A stretch of DNA of 64,000 nt from Polyangiaceae bacterium (GTDB taxonomy: Bacteria; Myxococcota_A; Polyangia; Polyangiales; Polyangiaceae), in the NCBI GenBank assembly GCA_025936115.1, contig JAICTZ010000007.1, positions 186,001 through 250,000 on the forward strand, given 5' to 3'. The first letter of the stretch is position 1. Every line of letters starts with the position of its first letter. This document shows positions 9,081-17,872 of this stretch, in pieces. The position numbers and the translations under genes were made by a program. The notes beneath the pieces are model-generated. The model was not told the DNA's origin and made no database searches. It saw only the letters and a list, made by a program, of their open reading frames with translations.

Positions 9081-9384
9081 AGTACTGTGAGGAGCTCGGC
9101 GGGCGCAGGCGCTTCGGTGCGGGCGCTGGGGCGCTTGCCGATGGCGGCGGAGCCGCGCGCGTCGGGGTACCGATTTCACCCGGCAACGTCGTCGCCGAAC
9201 GATCGTAGCGGACGTTGGCCGGCGAAGGCTCGAGCGGCGGCGGGGTTTCGCTCGACGAACCGCCGCAGCTCATGAGCGCCACCGCGAGCAGTAGCCCGAA
9301 CGCAGCGGCCCCGAGCCCGCGCACGGAGGCGTGGAACGAGGAACCCGGCGCTCGGCTGTCCGACACGGAGCGACCCGATAGCAC
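9079..9384 (-). CDS. Small Pro/Ser-rich lipoprotein
   Basis: The signal segment GLGAAAFGLLLAVALMSC ends in a lipobox and is followed by GGSSSE and a short Pro/Ala/Ser-rich tail ending PPSSSQY, so this looks like a small lipidated protein of about 60 mature residues. A GTG at 9324 would place the signal peptide exactly at the N-terminus (81 residues); the longer start at 9384 gives 101. It is divergent from ruvA and convergent with the TPR gene. No function can be assigned; the reality of the gene rests on the clear lipobox. Confidence 0.5.
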   Translation of the reverse strand: MLSGRSVSDSRAPGSSFHASVRGLGAAAFGLLLAVALMSCGGSSSETPPPLEPSPANVRYDRSATTLPGEIGTPTRAAPPPSASAPAPAPKRLRPPSSSQY

Positions 9385-9436
9385 GAAACCCGTGATCCCC
9401 GCTCGACCCGCTGCGGTGTAGTATCCCGCTCCGAAG

Positions 9437-10033
9437 ATGATCGGTTGGCTTCGCGGACGCGTCGTGGCCGAGGAGCCGACGGGCGTCCTCGTCGTCGATG
9501 TGGGCGGCGTGGGCTATGAAGTGAACGCGCCGCTCGGGGCCGTGGGCCGAGCGGCTTCCGTGAACGGCGAGCTCGAGCTCTTCGTCCATACCCACGTGCG
9601 TGAGGACGCGCTCGATCTCTTCGGGTTCCCGACGGAGCTCGATCGCCGCGTCTTTCGCCTGCTGCTCAGTATTCCCAATGTCGGCCCGAAAACCGCACTC
9701 GGCGTCTTGAGCGCCCTGTCGGTGAGCGAGCTCAGCCGCGCCGTCGGAGCGGGCGATCTGGCGCGGCTGTCGAAGGTGCCGGGCATCGGAAAGAAAACGG
9801 CCGAGCGTTTCGTGCTCGAGCTGAAAGACAAACTCCCGAGCGTGGCGGCCGACGACGCGGCACCTCCGCCCCGCGGGCCCGTTTCCGATGCGAAGCAGCG
9901 CCTCATGAGCGCGCTCACCAACATGGGCTACCGCGCGGGTGAGGCCGAACGGGCGGTGGACGGGCTCGGCTCGAAGGTCGAAGAGGCGACCATCGGCGAC
10001 CTCTTGAAGGACGCGCTGGCTCGCCTCGGCTGA
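9437..10033 (+). CDS. ruvA: Holliday junction DNA helicase subunit RuvA
   Basis: A 198-residue protein, the usual RuvA length. The N-terminal OB fold starts MIGWLRGRV, as in RuvA across bacteria. The central double helix-hairpin-helix contains the two signature turns IPNVGPKTAL and VPGIGKKTAE. The C-terminal UBA-like RuvB-binding domain (ALTNMGYRAGEAERAV) closes the protein. RuvA binds Holliday junctions and loads the RuvB motor. Neither ruvB nor ruvC lies next to it here, so the locus is split from the usual ruvCAB order. Confidence 0.97.
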   Translation: MIGWLRGRVVAEEPTGVLVVDVGGVGYEVNAPLGAVGRAASVNGELELFVHTHVREDALDLFGFPTELDRRVFRLLLSIPNVGPKTALGVLSALSVSELSRAVGAGDLARLSKVPGIGKKTAERFVLELKDKLPSVAADDAAPPPRGPVSDAKQRLMSALTNMGYRAGEAERAVDGLGSKVEEATIGDLLKDALARLG

Positions 10034-10180
10034 CCGACCGGGCAGATCCCAGAACCTGACTGAGTGCGCGGAGTTCGGCGGCTCTTGACCCCCCAGAGCG
10101 AGCATGGGTAGATCCGCTACTGACGCGCGGAGGCCCCGGCGGCGGGTAGCCTTAGACGTGTCGCCGGTCGGAGGCCCAAC

Positions 10181-11233
10181 GTGATTACCTGTCCGAAGTG
10201 CGGCAAGGAGAACCAGGACCATTATAAGTTTTGCCTGGGGTGCGGAGCCGAGCTGCCGCGAGGCGGCGCCGCTGCAAAGCCGTTCACGTCGAATACACCA
10301 CCGCACGGCATTCCAGCTGCTCAAGCGCGCCCTGCAGCCGCGCCGGCTTCGCCGGTAGGCGCCCCGCCGCCCGCGGCAGCTGCGGCCCAACCCGCAGCGC
10401 GGCCCGCAGCGCAAGCCACGCCGTCAGGCGCTCCGCCGGCGGCGGGCGCCAACATGGTTGCTTGTCCCCAGTGCGGCCACAGCAACGTGCTCGGCAACCG
10501 GTTCTGCGCCTCGTGCGGCTATAACCTGTCGGCGCTCTCCGGCGCTCAGGCGGTACCTGCCGTCGCCGCGCCCGTCGCCGCGGGTCCGGGCGGTGCGCGC
10601 TCCATCACGCTCACCGCGCTCCGCGCCGACGGCACTGAAGCCGGACAATACCGCCTCCCGGACGGCGCCAGCGTCACCGTAGGCCGCGACACCGGCTCCA
10701 TTTTCGCGGGAGACAGCTACCTTTCGCCGCGGCACGCGACGTTCACGCGCCGCGGCACGCAGCTCTCGATCCGCGACGAGAGCTCACTCAACGGCGTCTA
10801 CTTGAAGCTCAAACCGCAAGATCCGAACCGGCTCGAGTTCGGAGACGTCTTCCGCATCGGCCAAGAGATCATTCGGTTCGAGGAGCTGCGGGGCTTGGGT
10901 CCCTCACCGGACGGCGTCGAACGCTTCGGCAGCCCCGCGAAGGGCTACATCGGCCGGCTCGCGCTCGTCATCGGTCGCGACACCACCGGCAATGCCTTCC
11001 CCATCCCCGAACGCGGCGTGCACTGCGGTCGCGAGCGGGGCGACATCCTCTTCTCGGAAGACGGATACGTCTCGGGTCTGCATTGCCAGGTCGCGCGCGC
11101 GAGCGACGGACAGGTGTACATCACCGATCTCGGGAGCTCGAACGGCAGCTTCATTCGTCTGCGCAGCGAGCGACCCGTCACGGGCGGCGACATCCTATTG
11201 ATGGGGCAGCAGCTCTTTCGGGTGGATCTATGA
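10181..11233 (+). CDS. Double zinc-ribbon, double FHA-domain protein
   Basis: A 350-residue cytoplasmic protein. The first zinc ribbon CPKCG...CLGCG (residues 4-24) is followed by an Ala/Pro linker, a second zinc ribbon CPQCG...CASCG (about 90-112), then two FHA domains (about 140-235 and 245-345) marked by TVGRDTGS...LSPRHATF...SLNGVYLK and GRERGD...GLHCQVAR...SSNGSFIR. FHA domains read phosphothreonine, so it should act downstream of Ser/Thr kinases, which are abundant in myxobacteria. The GTG start has a well spaced Shine-Dalgarno (GGAGG, 7 bases upstream). Partner unknown. Confidence 0.88.
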   Translation: MITCPKCGKENQDHYKFCLGCGAELPRGGAAAKPFTSNTPPHGIPAAQARPAAAPASPVGAPPPAAAAAQPAARPAAQATPSGAPPAAGANMVACPQCGHSNVLGNRFCASCGYNLSALSGAQAVPAVAAPVAAGPGGARSITLTALRADGTEAGQYRLPDGASVTVGRDTGSIFAGDSYLSPRHATFTRRGTQLSIRDESSLNGVYLKLKPQDPNRLEFGDVFRIGQEIIRFEELRGLGPSPDGVERFGSPAKGYIGRLALVIGRDTTGNAFPIPERGVHCGRERGDILFSEDGYVSGLHCQVARASDGQVYITDLGSSNGSFIRLRSERPVTGGDILLMGQQLFRVDL

Positions 11234-11272
11234 GGCGGTGCGCGGCGTCCTAGACGTTCGCGCCTGCGTGAC

Positions 11273-11668
11273 ATGACCGCGCGCCCCACGATCCGCGTCG
11301 TCGCCGCCGTACTCGAGCGCGACGGGCGCTACCTCATCACACAGCGGCGTGCGACGGCGGTGTTGCCGCTCTTGTGGGAGTTTCCGGGCGGGCGCGTCGA
11401 AGCGGGCGAAACCGACTCGACGGCACTCAAGCGCGAGCTCTTGCATCGCCTGGGCGTGAGCATCGACCCCGGACAGCTCATCAGCTTCGTGACGCACCCG
11501 TACGAAAAGTACGCGGTCGATCTCTTCCTCTACGAGTGCACGCTGGTCGGCGGCGAGCCACGCTCGCTCAACGTCGCCGATTTCCGCTGGGTAAAGAGCG
11601 CCGAGTTCGATCGCTATCCGTTCACGCCCGCGGATGAAGCATCGATGAGCAAGCTGCTCGGCCTCTGA
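11273..11668 (+). CDS. Nudix-fold protein with degraded Nudix box
   Basis: A 131-residue MutT-sized protein beginning TIRVVAAVLERDGRYLITQR, with LWEFPGGRVEAGE as in 8-oxo-dGTP-type Nudix hydrolases. In the Nudix box (G-x5-E-x7-R-E-U-x-E-E-x-G-U) the first glycine, first glutamate and RE are present, but the metal-binding EE pair is replaced by His-Arg (RELLHRLGV). The later VDLFLYECTL and FRWVK segments are intact. Hydrolase activity is therefore doubtful and it may be a binding or regulatory Nudix protein. It is between the FHA gene and comF on the same strand. Confidence 0.85.
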   Translation: MTARPTIRVVAAVLERDGRYLITQRRATAVLPLLWEFPGGRVEAGETDSTALKRELLHRLGVSIDPGQLISFVTHPYEKYAVDLFLYECTLVGGEPRSLNVADFRWVKSAEFDRYPFTPADEASMSKLLGL

Positions 11669-11743
11669 ACACCGGCCGCAACTCGCGCGCCGAGCGACCG
11701 ATCCGTCGACGCACGGCCGCCGAAGCGGGGCCGAGCGTCCAGC

Positions 11744-12391
11744 ATGGCAACAAAGTTCCTCGAGCGAACCAATGCGTGGCTCGAGTCCGCGCTCGACGCG
11801 CTCTCGCCGGCAAGCTGCGCGGCGTGCGCGGGACCGTGCGGGGGAAAGCGGCCTTTTTGCGTCACGTGCGGCGACCCAACGCCTGCGCCGGCATGGGAGC
11901 TCGAGGGCGTGCCGCTCGTCACCGCGGGCGTCTATCGAGCGCCGCTCGAGTCGGCGATCGGGCGCTTCAAGTTCGGCGGGCACTCCGAGCTTTCGCGCGC
12001 GCTCGCGCGTCTGCTCGCCCCCCGAATCAGGCCGTTTTTGTTCGACCCCGTCGCATTCGTGGCCGTGCCGCTTCATCGAAGCCGGCTCGTGGAACGGGGC
12101 TACAACCAGAGCGCGCTGCTGGCTGCGCGCTTGACGCGTGAGCTCGGCGGCAGGGCAGAGCCGCGTGCGCTCGAACGCGTCCGGAGCACCGACCAGCAAG
12201 CGCGACTCGGGCGCGACGCTCGTACAGAAAACGTGCGGGACGCGTTCCGTGCGCGGCCGGGTCTCGTGCCGCCGCGCGTCGTGCTGGTCGATGACGTGGT
12301 GACGACCGGGGCGACGGCGCGCGCCTGCCTGAAAGCGCTGAAAGACGCCGGATCCGAGGTGAGTTTGGTCGCCGCGCTGGCCTCGGTCTGA
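11744..12391 (+). CDS. comF: ComF family phosphoribosyltransferase-like protein
   Basis: A 215-residue protein with the ComF layout. It has an N-terminal Cys4 zinc ribbon (CAACAGPC...CVTCGD, about 24-46), a middle FKFGGHSELSRALARLL, the ERGYNQS motif near 125, and the PRPP-binding loop VVLVDDVVTTGATARA near 180. ComF is needed for DNA uptake in naturally competent bacteria and is present in many others; its exact reaction is unsettled. No other competence gene is adjacent. Start at ATG 11744. Confidence 0.92.
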   Translation: MATKFLERTNAWLESALDALSPASCAACAGPCGGKRPFCVTCGDPTPAPAWELEGVPLVTAGVYRAPLESAIGRFKFGGHSELSRALARLLAPRIRPFLFDPVAFVAVPLHRSRLVERGYNQSALLAARLTRELGGRAEPRALERVRSTDQQARLGRDARTENVRDAFRARPGLVPPRVVLVDDVVTTGATARACLKALKDAGSEVSLVAALASV

Positions 12392-12463
12392 CGAGCTTGG
12401 AGGGCGGACGCGGCCGCTCAACTTGAGACGAGGCGCGCCCAGGGTGATATCGTCCCGCCTTCG

Positions 12464-14794
12464 ATGAGCGATCCTTCGGACGACCCGAACCGTTGGTCGT
12501 GGCTCATGCCGGACGGCACGACTGTCACGGGTGCGAAGGGCGAGCTCATGCTGGCCCTCCGTGGTGAGAAGCTGCCGGCCTCGACCCTCGTGTGTCGGGG
12601 TGGCTGGGCCGAGTGGCTGCCCGCCTCCCGCGTCGCCGAGCTGCGCAATGTCTTGCCACCCGGCAAGGCCGAGCCCGCCCAAGCACCGAAGCTCACCGAT
12701 TCTGCAGCTGGTCGTGCTCAGGGCTCGGGCGCGCGCGAGACTGCAGCGAACCAGGCGGCGGTCTCGCGTGTACCGGTGGTTGCGTCGCGGCCGCCACCGG
12801 CGCCCGTACGGGGCAACACCTCGCGCCCGCCCCCCGCACCCATCCGCCAGCCGAAGTTGCCCGGTGCCCCACCTGCGACGAGCGGTGCCCCACCTGCGAC
12901 GAGCAACGCGACGGCGAGGAGCGGCGCGACGACGACTGCGACGAGCGGCGCGACGGCAACGAACAAAGCGAGGCAGCCCGCGGCGCCAATGGTCGGCGGC
13001 GCGTCGGTGCCGCAGCTCGGGACATTCCGTGGCGCCGGCGCCGAATCGGCACGCACGCCAGGCGCGCGCGCACAGTCCGCGCCGGTTCACACGACAGCCG
13101 CGGAAACCAAGCCGCGTGGCGCGAGCGTGCTCGGCCCACCGCGCGAAGAGCTGGTCAACACCGTTCCCGGACGCGCGCCGCTGCCGACACTCGGAGACGA
13201 CGGAGGCGAGCAGCGGACGGCGACGTTACGACCGCCGGGCGCCGTTCCGCCGCCGCCGCGCGCCGGCGTGGGACCGCTCTTCGCGACCCCCGCGACGACA
13301 CGCGGCGAGGACGAGCTGCCGACGCAGCGCCATGCCGTAGTGCCGAGCCATGCCGTAGTGCCGAGCCATGCCGTAGCGCCGAGCCATGCCGTGCCGCCGA
13401 CGGTCCCGAACCTCGACGCCGTGGCGCCGACCGAGCTGCGGCCCGCCTTGTTCACGCCGAGCAGCGCCGTGACGAGCCCGATGAACGATCGCCCCTCGGC
13501 GGCGCCCGTCGATGACTTGTTGAGGGACTTGGACAGAACGCTCGGCTCGACGCCGTTCGAGCAGGAACGCAGCGCCGAGGTCGTGGCGCCGAGCACGACG
13601 CTCGAAAGCGCGGGGCCGTCGGTGCTGCCCGATGCCAAACCGGCACGCGGCCGCGACGAGCTCAGCTGGACCCTGCCGATCCCGCGTTCGGTGGCGATCG
13701 TGCTCGCGGTCTTTCTGAGCGGCGTCTTGCTCCTCGGTGGCGGAGCTTGGGTCTTCTCGTCGCGCGGGAAGGCGACGAGCGCAGCGTCCGCCGCCGCCTC
13801 GGCGCCGCCCGCACCCGCCGACCTTCCCGGCTGCCGGCTGCTCTCGCCAGCGGCCCGCCTCGCGACCACGGTCGAACGCTCCGTGCAACCCGCGCTCGCC
13901 GAGGTGGTCTCCGGCGAGCGGGTCGCCGTCGGCTTTGCCGCCGCGCCAAAAACGGCAGCCGGTGCGCTCGTGCGTCTCGACACGCTCGACGTCGATCACC
14001 GCCCCGATCAAAACGGTGACGCGCCCGTGCGGGCGAGCGCACCCGTCATCAAGAACGGCTCGGCCTCGTTCGTCGTCGACCGCTCGGGCGGCGAGCTCGG
14101 CGGCGCGCGCACGCTGCCCGACGGCACGACGATCGGCTTTGTCGGGGCGGATCTCGTGCGGCGCGTCGGCGGCAAGAACACCGTGCTCGTCGCAGGCGCC
14201 GCGAGCGACAAGACGACCGATCCGCGAGTCTCCGCCGGCGCCGCGGGCGCGCTCGTCACGTTTCGGCGCGGCGGCTTGTCGGGCCAGGTGCTCTACACGT
14301 GGGTCGGTCCCGACAACGCCGTGAACGGCAGCCTGACAACTGTCAGCGCACCCGGCGTGAAGTTCTCCGGCACTCCCGACGCCGCGGCGAGCAGCACGGG
14401 CGGGCTCGTGGTGTTCGCGGGGCGAGCGTCCGACACCGCGGATTGGCGGGTTCAGCTCGCGAGTGTGCCGCTCCATGGCGCGGCGAGCGTGAAGCAGTTC
14501 GCGGCGCCTGCCGGCGGCGCGGGCGGCGGCAACATCGCGCCGGCCGTGAGCGCGTTCGGTGACGACGGCTGGCTCTTGCAATGGACGGAAGGCGCGACCG
14601 GCGCGTACCAGGTGCGTCTCGCGCGCTTGAGCGCGAAGCTCGAGCCGCTCGGGGAAGCGCGGCTCGTTTCGCCGAAAGGCGCCAACGCGGGGCAAGGCGC
14701 CGTGATCGCTACGGGCTCGCGCGTGCTCTCGGTGTATATCCAGACGACGGCCGGCCACGACGAGCTCTGGGGAGCAAGCTTCGAATGCAAGTGA
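12464..14794 (+). CDS. GYF_2/DUF4339-like N-terminal domain, single-pass membrane protein
   Basis: A 776-residue protein. Residues about 8-65 (WSWLMPDGTTVTGAKGELML, AEWLPASRVAELR) resemble the GYF_2/DUF4339 module found at the cytoplasmic end of many myxobacterial proteins. A low-complexity Pro/Ala/Thr region (about 75-400) includes two DNA-level tandem repeats. One transmembrane helix at about 408-430 (PRSVAIVLAVFLSGVLLLGG) leads to a periplasmic 340-residue beta-rich domain (about 445-776) that may be a propeller. The gene overlaps the next lipoprotein gene by ten bases. Function unknown. Confidence 0.78.
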   Translation: MSDPSDDPNRWSWLMPDGTTVTGAKGELMLALRGEKLPASTLVCRGGWAEWLPASRVAELRNVLPPGKAEPAQAPKLTDSAAGRAQGSGARETAANQAAVSRVPVVASRPPPAPVRGNTSRPPPAPIRQPKLPGAPPATSGAPPATSNATARSGATTTATSGATATNKARQPAAPMVGGASVPQLGTFRGAGAESARTPGARAQSAPVHTTAAETKPRGASVLGPPREELVNTVPGRAPLPTLGDDGGEQRTATLRPPGAVPPPPRAGVGPLFATPATTRGEDELPTQRHAVVPSHAVVPSHAVAPSHAVPPTVPNLDAVAPTELRPALFTPSSAVTSPMNDRPSAAPVDDLLRDLDRTLGSTPFEQERSAEVVAPSTTLESAGPSVLPDAKPARGRDELSWTLPIPRSVAIVLAVFLSGVLLLGGGAWVFSSRGKATSAASAAASAPPAPADLPGCRLLSPAARLATTVERSVQPALAEVVSGERVAVGFAAAPKTAAGALVRLDTLDVDHRPDQNGDAPVRASAPVIKNGSASFVVDRSGGELGGARTLPDGTTIGFVGADLVRRVGGKNTVLVAGAASDKTTDPRVSAGAAGALVTFRRGGLSGQVLYTWVGPDNAVNGSLTTVSAPGVKFSGTPDAAASSTGGLVVFAGRASDTADWRVQLASVPLHGAASVKQFAAPAGGAGGGNIAPAVSAFGDDGWLLQWTEGATGAYQVRLARLSAKLEPLGEARLVSPKGANAGQGAVIATGSRVLSVYIQTTAGHDELWGASFECK
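12863..12904. repeat. Two perfect 21-bp tandem repeats within the GYF-like gene
   Basis: The unit GGTGCCCCACCTGCGACGAGC occurs twice in direct succession and encodes GAPPATS twice in the disordered cytoplasmic linker. The exact nucleotide identity suggests a recent slippage duplication. Confidence 0.85.
13331..13399. repeat. 18-bp tandem repeat, about four copies, encoding SHAVVP
   Basis: The unit CATGCCGTAGTGCCGAGC is present twice exactly, a third time with one change, and a fourth time truncated. It encodes SHAVVP/SHAVAP/SHAVPP in the linker before the membrane helix. Reading frame is kept, so copy number could vary without breaking the gene. Confidence 0.9.
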
Positions 14795-15837
14795 CCACGC
14801 GGCTCGCTGCACGCTTTGCGCTCGCTTTGGCGCTGCTCACGCCTTCGGCGTGCCAGCTGCTCGGCAGACCTGGGCCGAGCGCCGTCGCGCAGGGTCGCTA
14901 CTACGCGAGCGGCAACCCCGAATACGACGCCTTTTTCGTCGAGCTCCATCGCCTGCAAGTCGAGCTCAAGGACTCGCCCGAACGCACGGCAGAGCCCCGC
15001 GCGGCGCTCGCGCAGGCGCTCGAGGTAGGACTCGACGCCGACGTGATCGAGGAAGCCTTGAAGAAGAAGGCGAGCGAGCTCAACGGCCGGCAAGTCAAAT
15101 TCAGCGTTCAACGCCCAGCGAGCGACGACAAACCCTTCACGCTGCGTGTGTCGGGCAGTCCGGCGGGTGACGACGCCGCACTCCAAAAAACCCTGCAAGA
15201 GACGCTCGCCAAAGTCTCGGCGCTCAAAATGGCGACGAACGGCTGGCGGGAGTCGCTCAAGCCCCTCCCCGACCGCGCCGCCACGCTCGAGAGCGGCGTC
15301 GACAAGGCGTTTGCCGGTAGTGAGCCGCGCACGGTCGCCGAGGTCAGAAGCAATCTGAGTGACGCCCGCAAAGTCATCGAGCTCTTGGCTTCGCGCGCCA
15401 ACGACGCTGCCAAAGCCAACGACGAGCTACTCGCCGCGATCACGGGTGCCCTCGGCGAAGTGCCCGCGTCAGGCGGCGAGAAGCCCAGCGAGGCGTCGGC
15501 AAACACCACGGAGCCCAGTGGCGAGAAGAGCGGCGAGAAGAAAGGTCGCAAGGCGCCTCCGGAGAAGCGTTCGAAGACCGCCAAGTCGGCGCACGGCGAG
15601 CCACCGCCGAAGACGACGAAGAGCGAGCCGTCACCCAAGCCCGCGCCCGCCAAGCCGGCGCCCAAACCGGCGTCGAAACCCGCTCCGCCACCACCCAAGC
15701 CGGCCGAACCGAAAGCCGCCGCCAAACCGCCCGCACCCAAGCCGGAAGCGAAGCCCGAGCCGAAACCGGCGCCGCCCGAAGTCCCGCCGCCGCCGAAACC
15801 GACGCAAGGCACGGCAAAGCCCGACTTCGAGCCCTGA
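14785..15837 (+). CDS. Helical lipoprotein with Lys/Pro-rich C-terminal tail
   Basis: A 350-residue protein from ATG 14785, overlapping the end of the GYF-like gene by ten bases in another frame. The signal peptide ends in the lipobox ALLTPSAC near residue 23. Residues about 45-225 are charged and helical. From about 230 the tail is dominated by KP, PKPAP and PPPKP repeats, an extended chain of the sort that spans peptidoglycan or binds a partner. Translational overlap suggests it works with the upstream membrane protein. No named family. Confidence 0.78.
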   Translation: MQVTTRLAARFALALALLTPSACQLLGRPGPSAVAQGRYYASGNPEYDAFFVELHRLQVELKDSPERTAEPRAALAQALEVGLDADVIEEALKKKASELNGRQVKFSVQRPASDDKPFTLRVSGSPAGDDAALQKTLQETLAKVSALKMATNGWRESLKPLPDRAATLESGVDKAFAGSEPRTVAEVRSNLSDARKVIELLASRANDAAKANDELLAAITGALGEVPASGGEKPSEASANTTEPSGEKSGEKKGRKAPPEKRSKTAKSAHGEPPPKTTKSEPSPKPAPAKPAPKPASKPAPPPPKPAEPKAAAKPPAPKPEAKPEPKPAPPEVPPPPKPTQGTAKPDFEP

Positions 15838-15850
15838 CGCTCGCGCGCGC

Positions 15851-16600
15851 TCAAGTCGCCGTACGTGACGCGCGCAAGCGGAGGCTCTCGCGCACGACCA
15901 GCCCCACGAGCAGCGCGAACAGCACGGCCGACGATCCGAGCGTGCCGAGCCCAAGGCCGCCGAGCTGCGGCGATTTCGTGAGCACGTCCCCCATGGTCGC
16001 GCCGAAGGGTCGCGTGAGCACGAACGCAACCCAAAACAGCGCGACGCGCGAGACGCGCGTCATGAACGTGAGCGCGACCACGACCGCGAGCAAGCTGGCG
16101 ATGACGAGCGCACTCCCGGCGAACCCGAGCCCGGAGTCGTCGGCCAAGAAATCTCCAAGCGCGGTACCGAGCGTGTTCGAGCACAAAATGGCCGACCAAT
16201 AGAAGAGCTCGGCACGGCGGGTCAGCGCGCGATCCACGGCGAGTGAGCCCTCGGTGCGGCGCCAGACGAAGAGCACGGCGCAAAGCAGCGCGACGAGCAG
16301 CGCGCTGCCTTTGGCGTAACCCAAGCCGAGGGAGCGATCCATGAAGTCGGAGATGGTCGTGCCGGCCGTGCTCGTGGCCAAAATCACGCTCCAATAGAGT
16401 GCCGGGTGGTAGCGCCGCGCGGCGAGTTGCCCGAGCAGCGCGAGCACGAAAAAGCAGAGCAGGATCGCGGAGCTCACGGCGTAGCCGACGGCGAGCGTCA
16501 TCGAGAGGAGATCGCCGGCGGTCTCGCCCAGCGTCGTCGCCGCGATCTTCATGATCCAGAAGACGAGCGTGACGTGCGGGAGCTTGTTCAGGCCGCGCAC
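15851..16600 (-). CDS. DUF347-repeat integral membrane protein (COG4705-like)
   Basis: A 249-residue very hydrophobic protein with four internal repeats, each pairing a helix with a G/D motif: TLGETAGDLLS, TAGTTISDFMD, TLGTALGDFLA and PFGATMGDVLT. This is the pattern of the DUF347 repeat family, membrane proteins of unsettled function. Its start lies only three bases after the stop of the DsbD-like gene, so the two are co-translated. The pairing hints at redox or metal homeostasis at the membrane, which is inference. Confidence 0.85.
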   Translation of the reverse strand: MRGLNKLPHVTLVFWIMKIAATTLGETAGDLLSMTLAVGYAVSSAILLCFFVLALLGQLAARRYHPALYWSVILATSTAGTTISDFMDRSLGLGYAKGSALLVALLCAVLFVWRRTEGSLAVDRALTRRAELFYWSAILCSNTLGTALGDFLADDSGLGFAGSALVIASLLAVVVALTFMTRVSRVALFWVAFVLTRPFGATMGDVLTKSPQLGGLGLGTLGSSAVLFALLVGLVVRESLRLRASRTAT

Positions 16601-16603
16601 GCC

Positions 16604-17836
16604 TCAGTCGACCGCGCGAATGCTCTCGAGGAAGCGCTCGGGCGGAACGAAGTCGGTGTAGCGCAAGGCTTCACGGCCGCGCGAATCGAAAATCACGACG
16701 GTGGGCAGGCCACGCACCCCGAAACGCTGGAGCGCAGCGCCCACGTTGGGATCTTCGTCGTTCGTCGCGTCGACGCGCACGGCGACGAAGCGGCCGAGCT
16801 CGACACCGACGGGCGGCGCCGAGAACGTCGCCTTGTCGAGCTCCTTGCAGGCGCCGCACCAAGCCGCGGTGAAATCGACGATCATCGGCTTGCTCTCGCG
16901 GAGCGCCCGCGCGCGCGCCGAATCGACGTTGCCCTGCTGCCACGCGAGCGCCTCGGCCGGCTTCACGAGCCCGAGCACGAGCGCGAACAGGCCGCCGCTC
17001 GTGAGCACGAGGCCGAGCCCCTTGGCGATTTTTACGCCGACGATCGGATCGGAAAACTCACGGTGCACGGCGCCGAGCCCTAGCCCGACGACGATGGCGA
17101 CCGTCGCGGCGCCGAACAATAGCCTTCCAGGCCGCGCGAACGCGCCGAGCACCGGGAACACACCGCTCAGGAAATAGAACGCGACCACGACGAGCACGAT
17201 GCCGAGCAGGGATTTCACGTGCACCATCCAGCGCCCGCTCTTCGGCAGCTGCACCGCGAACGTGCCCACGACGAAGAACGGCACGCCTAGGCCGAGCGCG
17301 AACGCCCCCATCGCGAGCGCACCGAGCCCCGCGCTCTTGGTCTTCGCGATCCAAGCCAGAATGCCGGTGAGCACGGGCCCCGTGCACGGTGAAGCAATCA
17401 GCCCGCACGCGAGTCCCAAGAGGAACGCGCCGCGGTACCCGATGCCGCCGATCATGGCGAGGCGGTTGGTCAGCCCCTCGGGCAGCGCCAGCTCGAACGC
17501 GCCGAAGAGAGACGCGGCGAGCGTGAGGAACAGGAGCGCCATCGCCACGACGACCCAGCGGTTTTGGAGCACGGCTCCGAAAATCGATCCCGTAAGTCCC
17601 GCCACGACGCCGAGCGGCACGAACATCGCGACGATGCCGAGCACGAACGCGGCCGACAGTGCGGCTCCCTCCCAGCGGCTCTTGGCTTGGCGTGCGCCGA
17701 AGACGCTCACCGTCACGGCGACCATGGGATAAACGCACGGGGTGAGACTCACGACGAAGCCGCCGGCCAGGGCTGCGAGTGCCGCATAGACCGGGCCACG
17801 TGCGAGCGCTTCGGTGAAGGCGTCGGCGGCGGGCAT
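16604..17836 (-). CDS. DsbD-like thiol:disulfide interchange protein (CcdA + thioredoxin)
   Basis: A 410-residue protein. An eight-helix DsbD transmembrane domain (about 15-290) carries the two membrane cysteines in TPCVYP and SPCTGP. A C-terminal thioredoxin-like domain (about 300-410) has active site AWCGACKE near residue 326 and the cis-proline GLPTVVIF. The N-terminal periplasmic alpha domain of E. coli DsbD is missing, as in short ScsB/DsbD variants. It should carry electrons from cytoplasmic thioredoxin to periplasmic substrates. It is the second gene of a TPR-DsbD-DUF347 set on the reverse strand. Confidence 0.92.
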   Translation of the reverse strand: MPAADAFTEALARGPVYAALAALAGGFVVSLTPCVYPMVAVTVSVFGARQAKSRWEGAALSAAFVLGIVAMFVPLGVVAGLTGSIFGAVLQNRWVVVAMALLFLTLAASLFGAFELALPEGLTNRLAMIGGIGYRGAFLLGLACGLIASPCTGPVLTGILAWIAKTKSAGLGALAMGAFALGLGVPFFVVGTFAVQLPKSGRWMVHVKSLLGIVLVVVAFYFLSGVFPVLGAFARPGRLLFGAATVAIVVGLGLGAVHREFSDPIVGVKIAKGLGLVLTSGGLFALVLGLVKPAEALAWQQGNVDSARARALRESKPMIVDFTAAWCGACKELDKATFSAPPVGVELGRFVAVRVDATNDEDPNVGAALQRFGVRGLPTVVIFDSRGREALRYTDFVPPERFLESIRAVD

Positions 17837-17872
17837 GCTCGGTTAGTGTAACGCGCTCCGGGACGATTGGTT

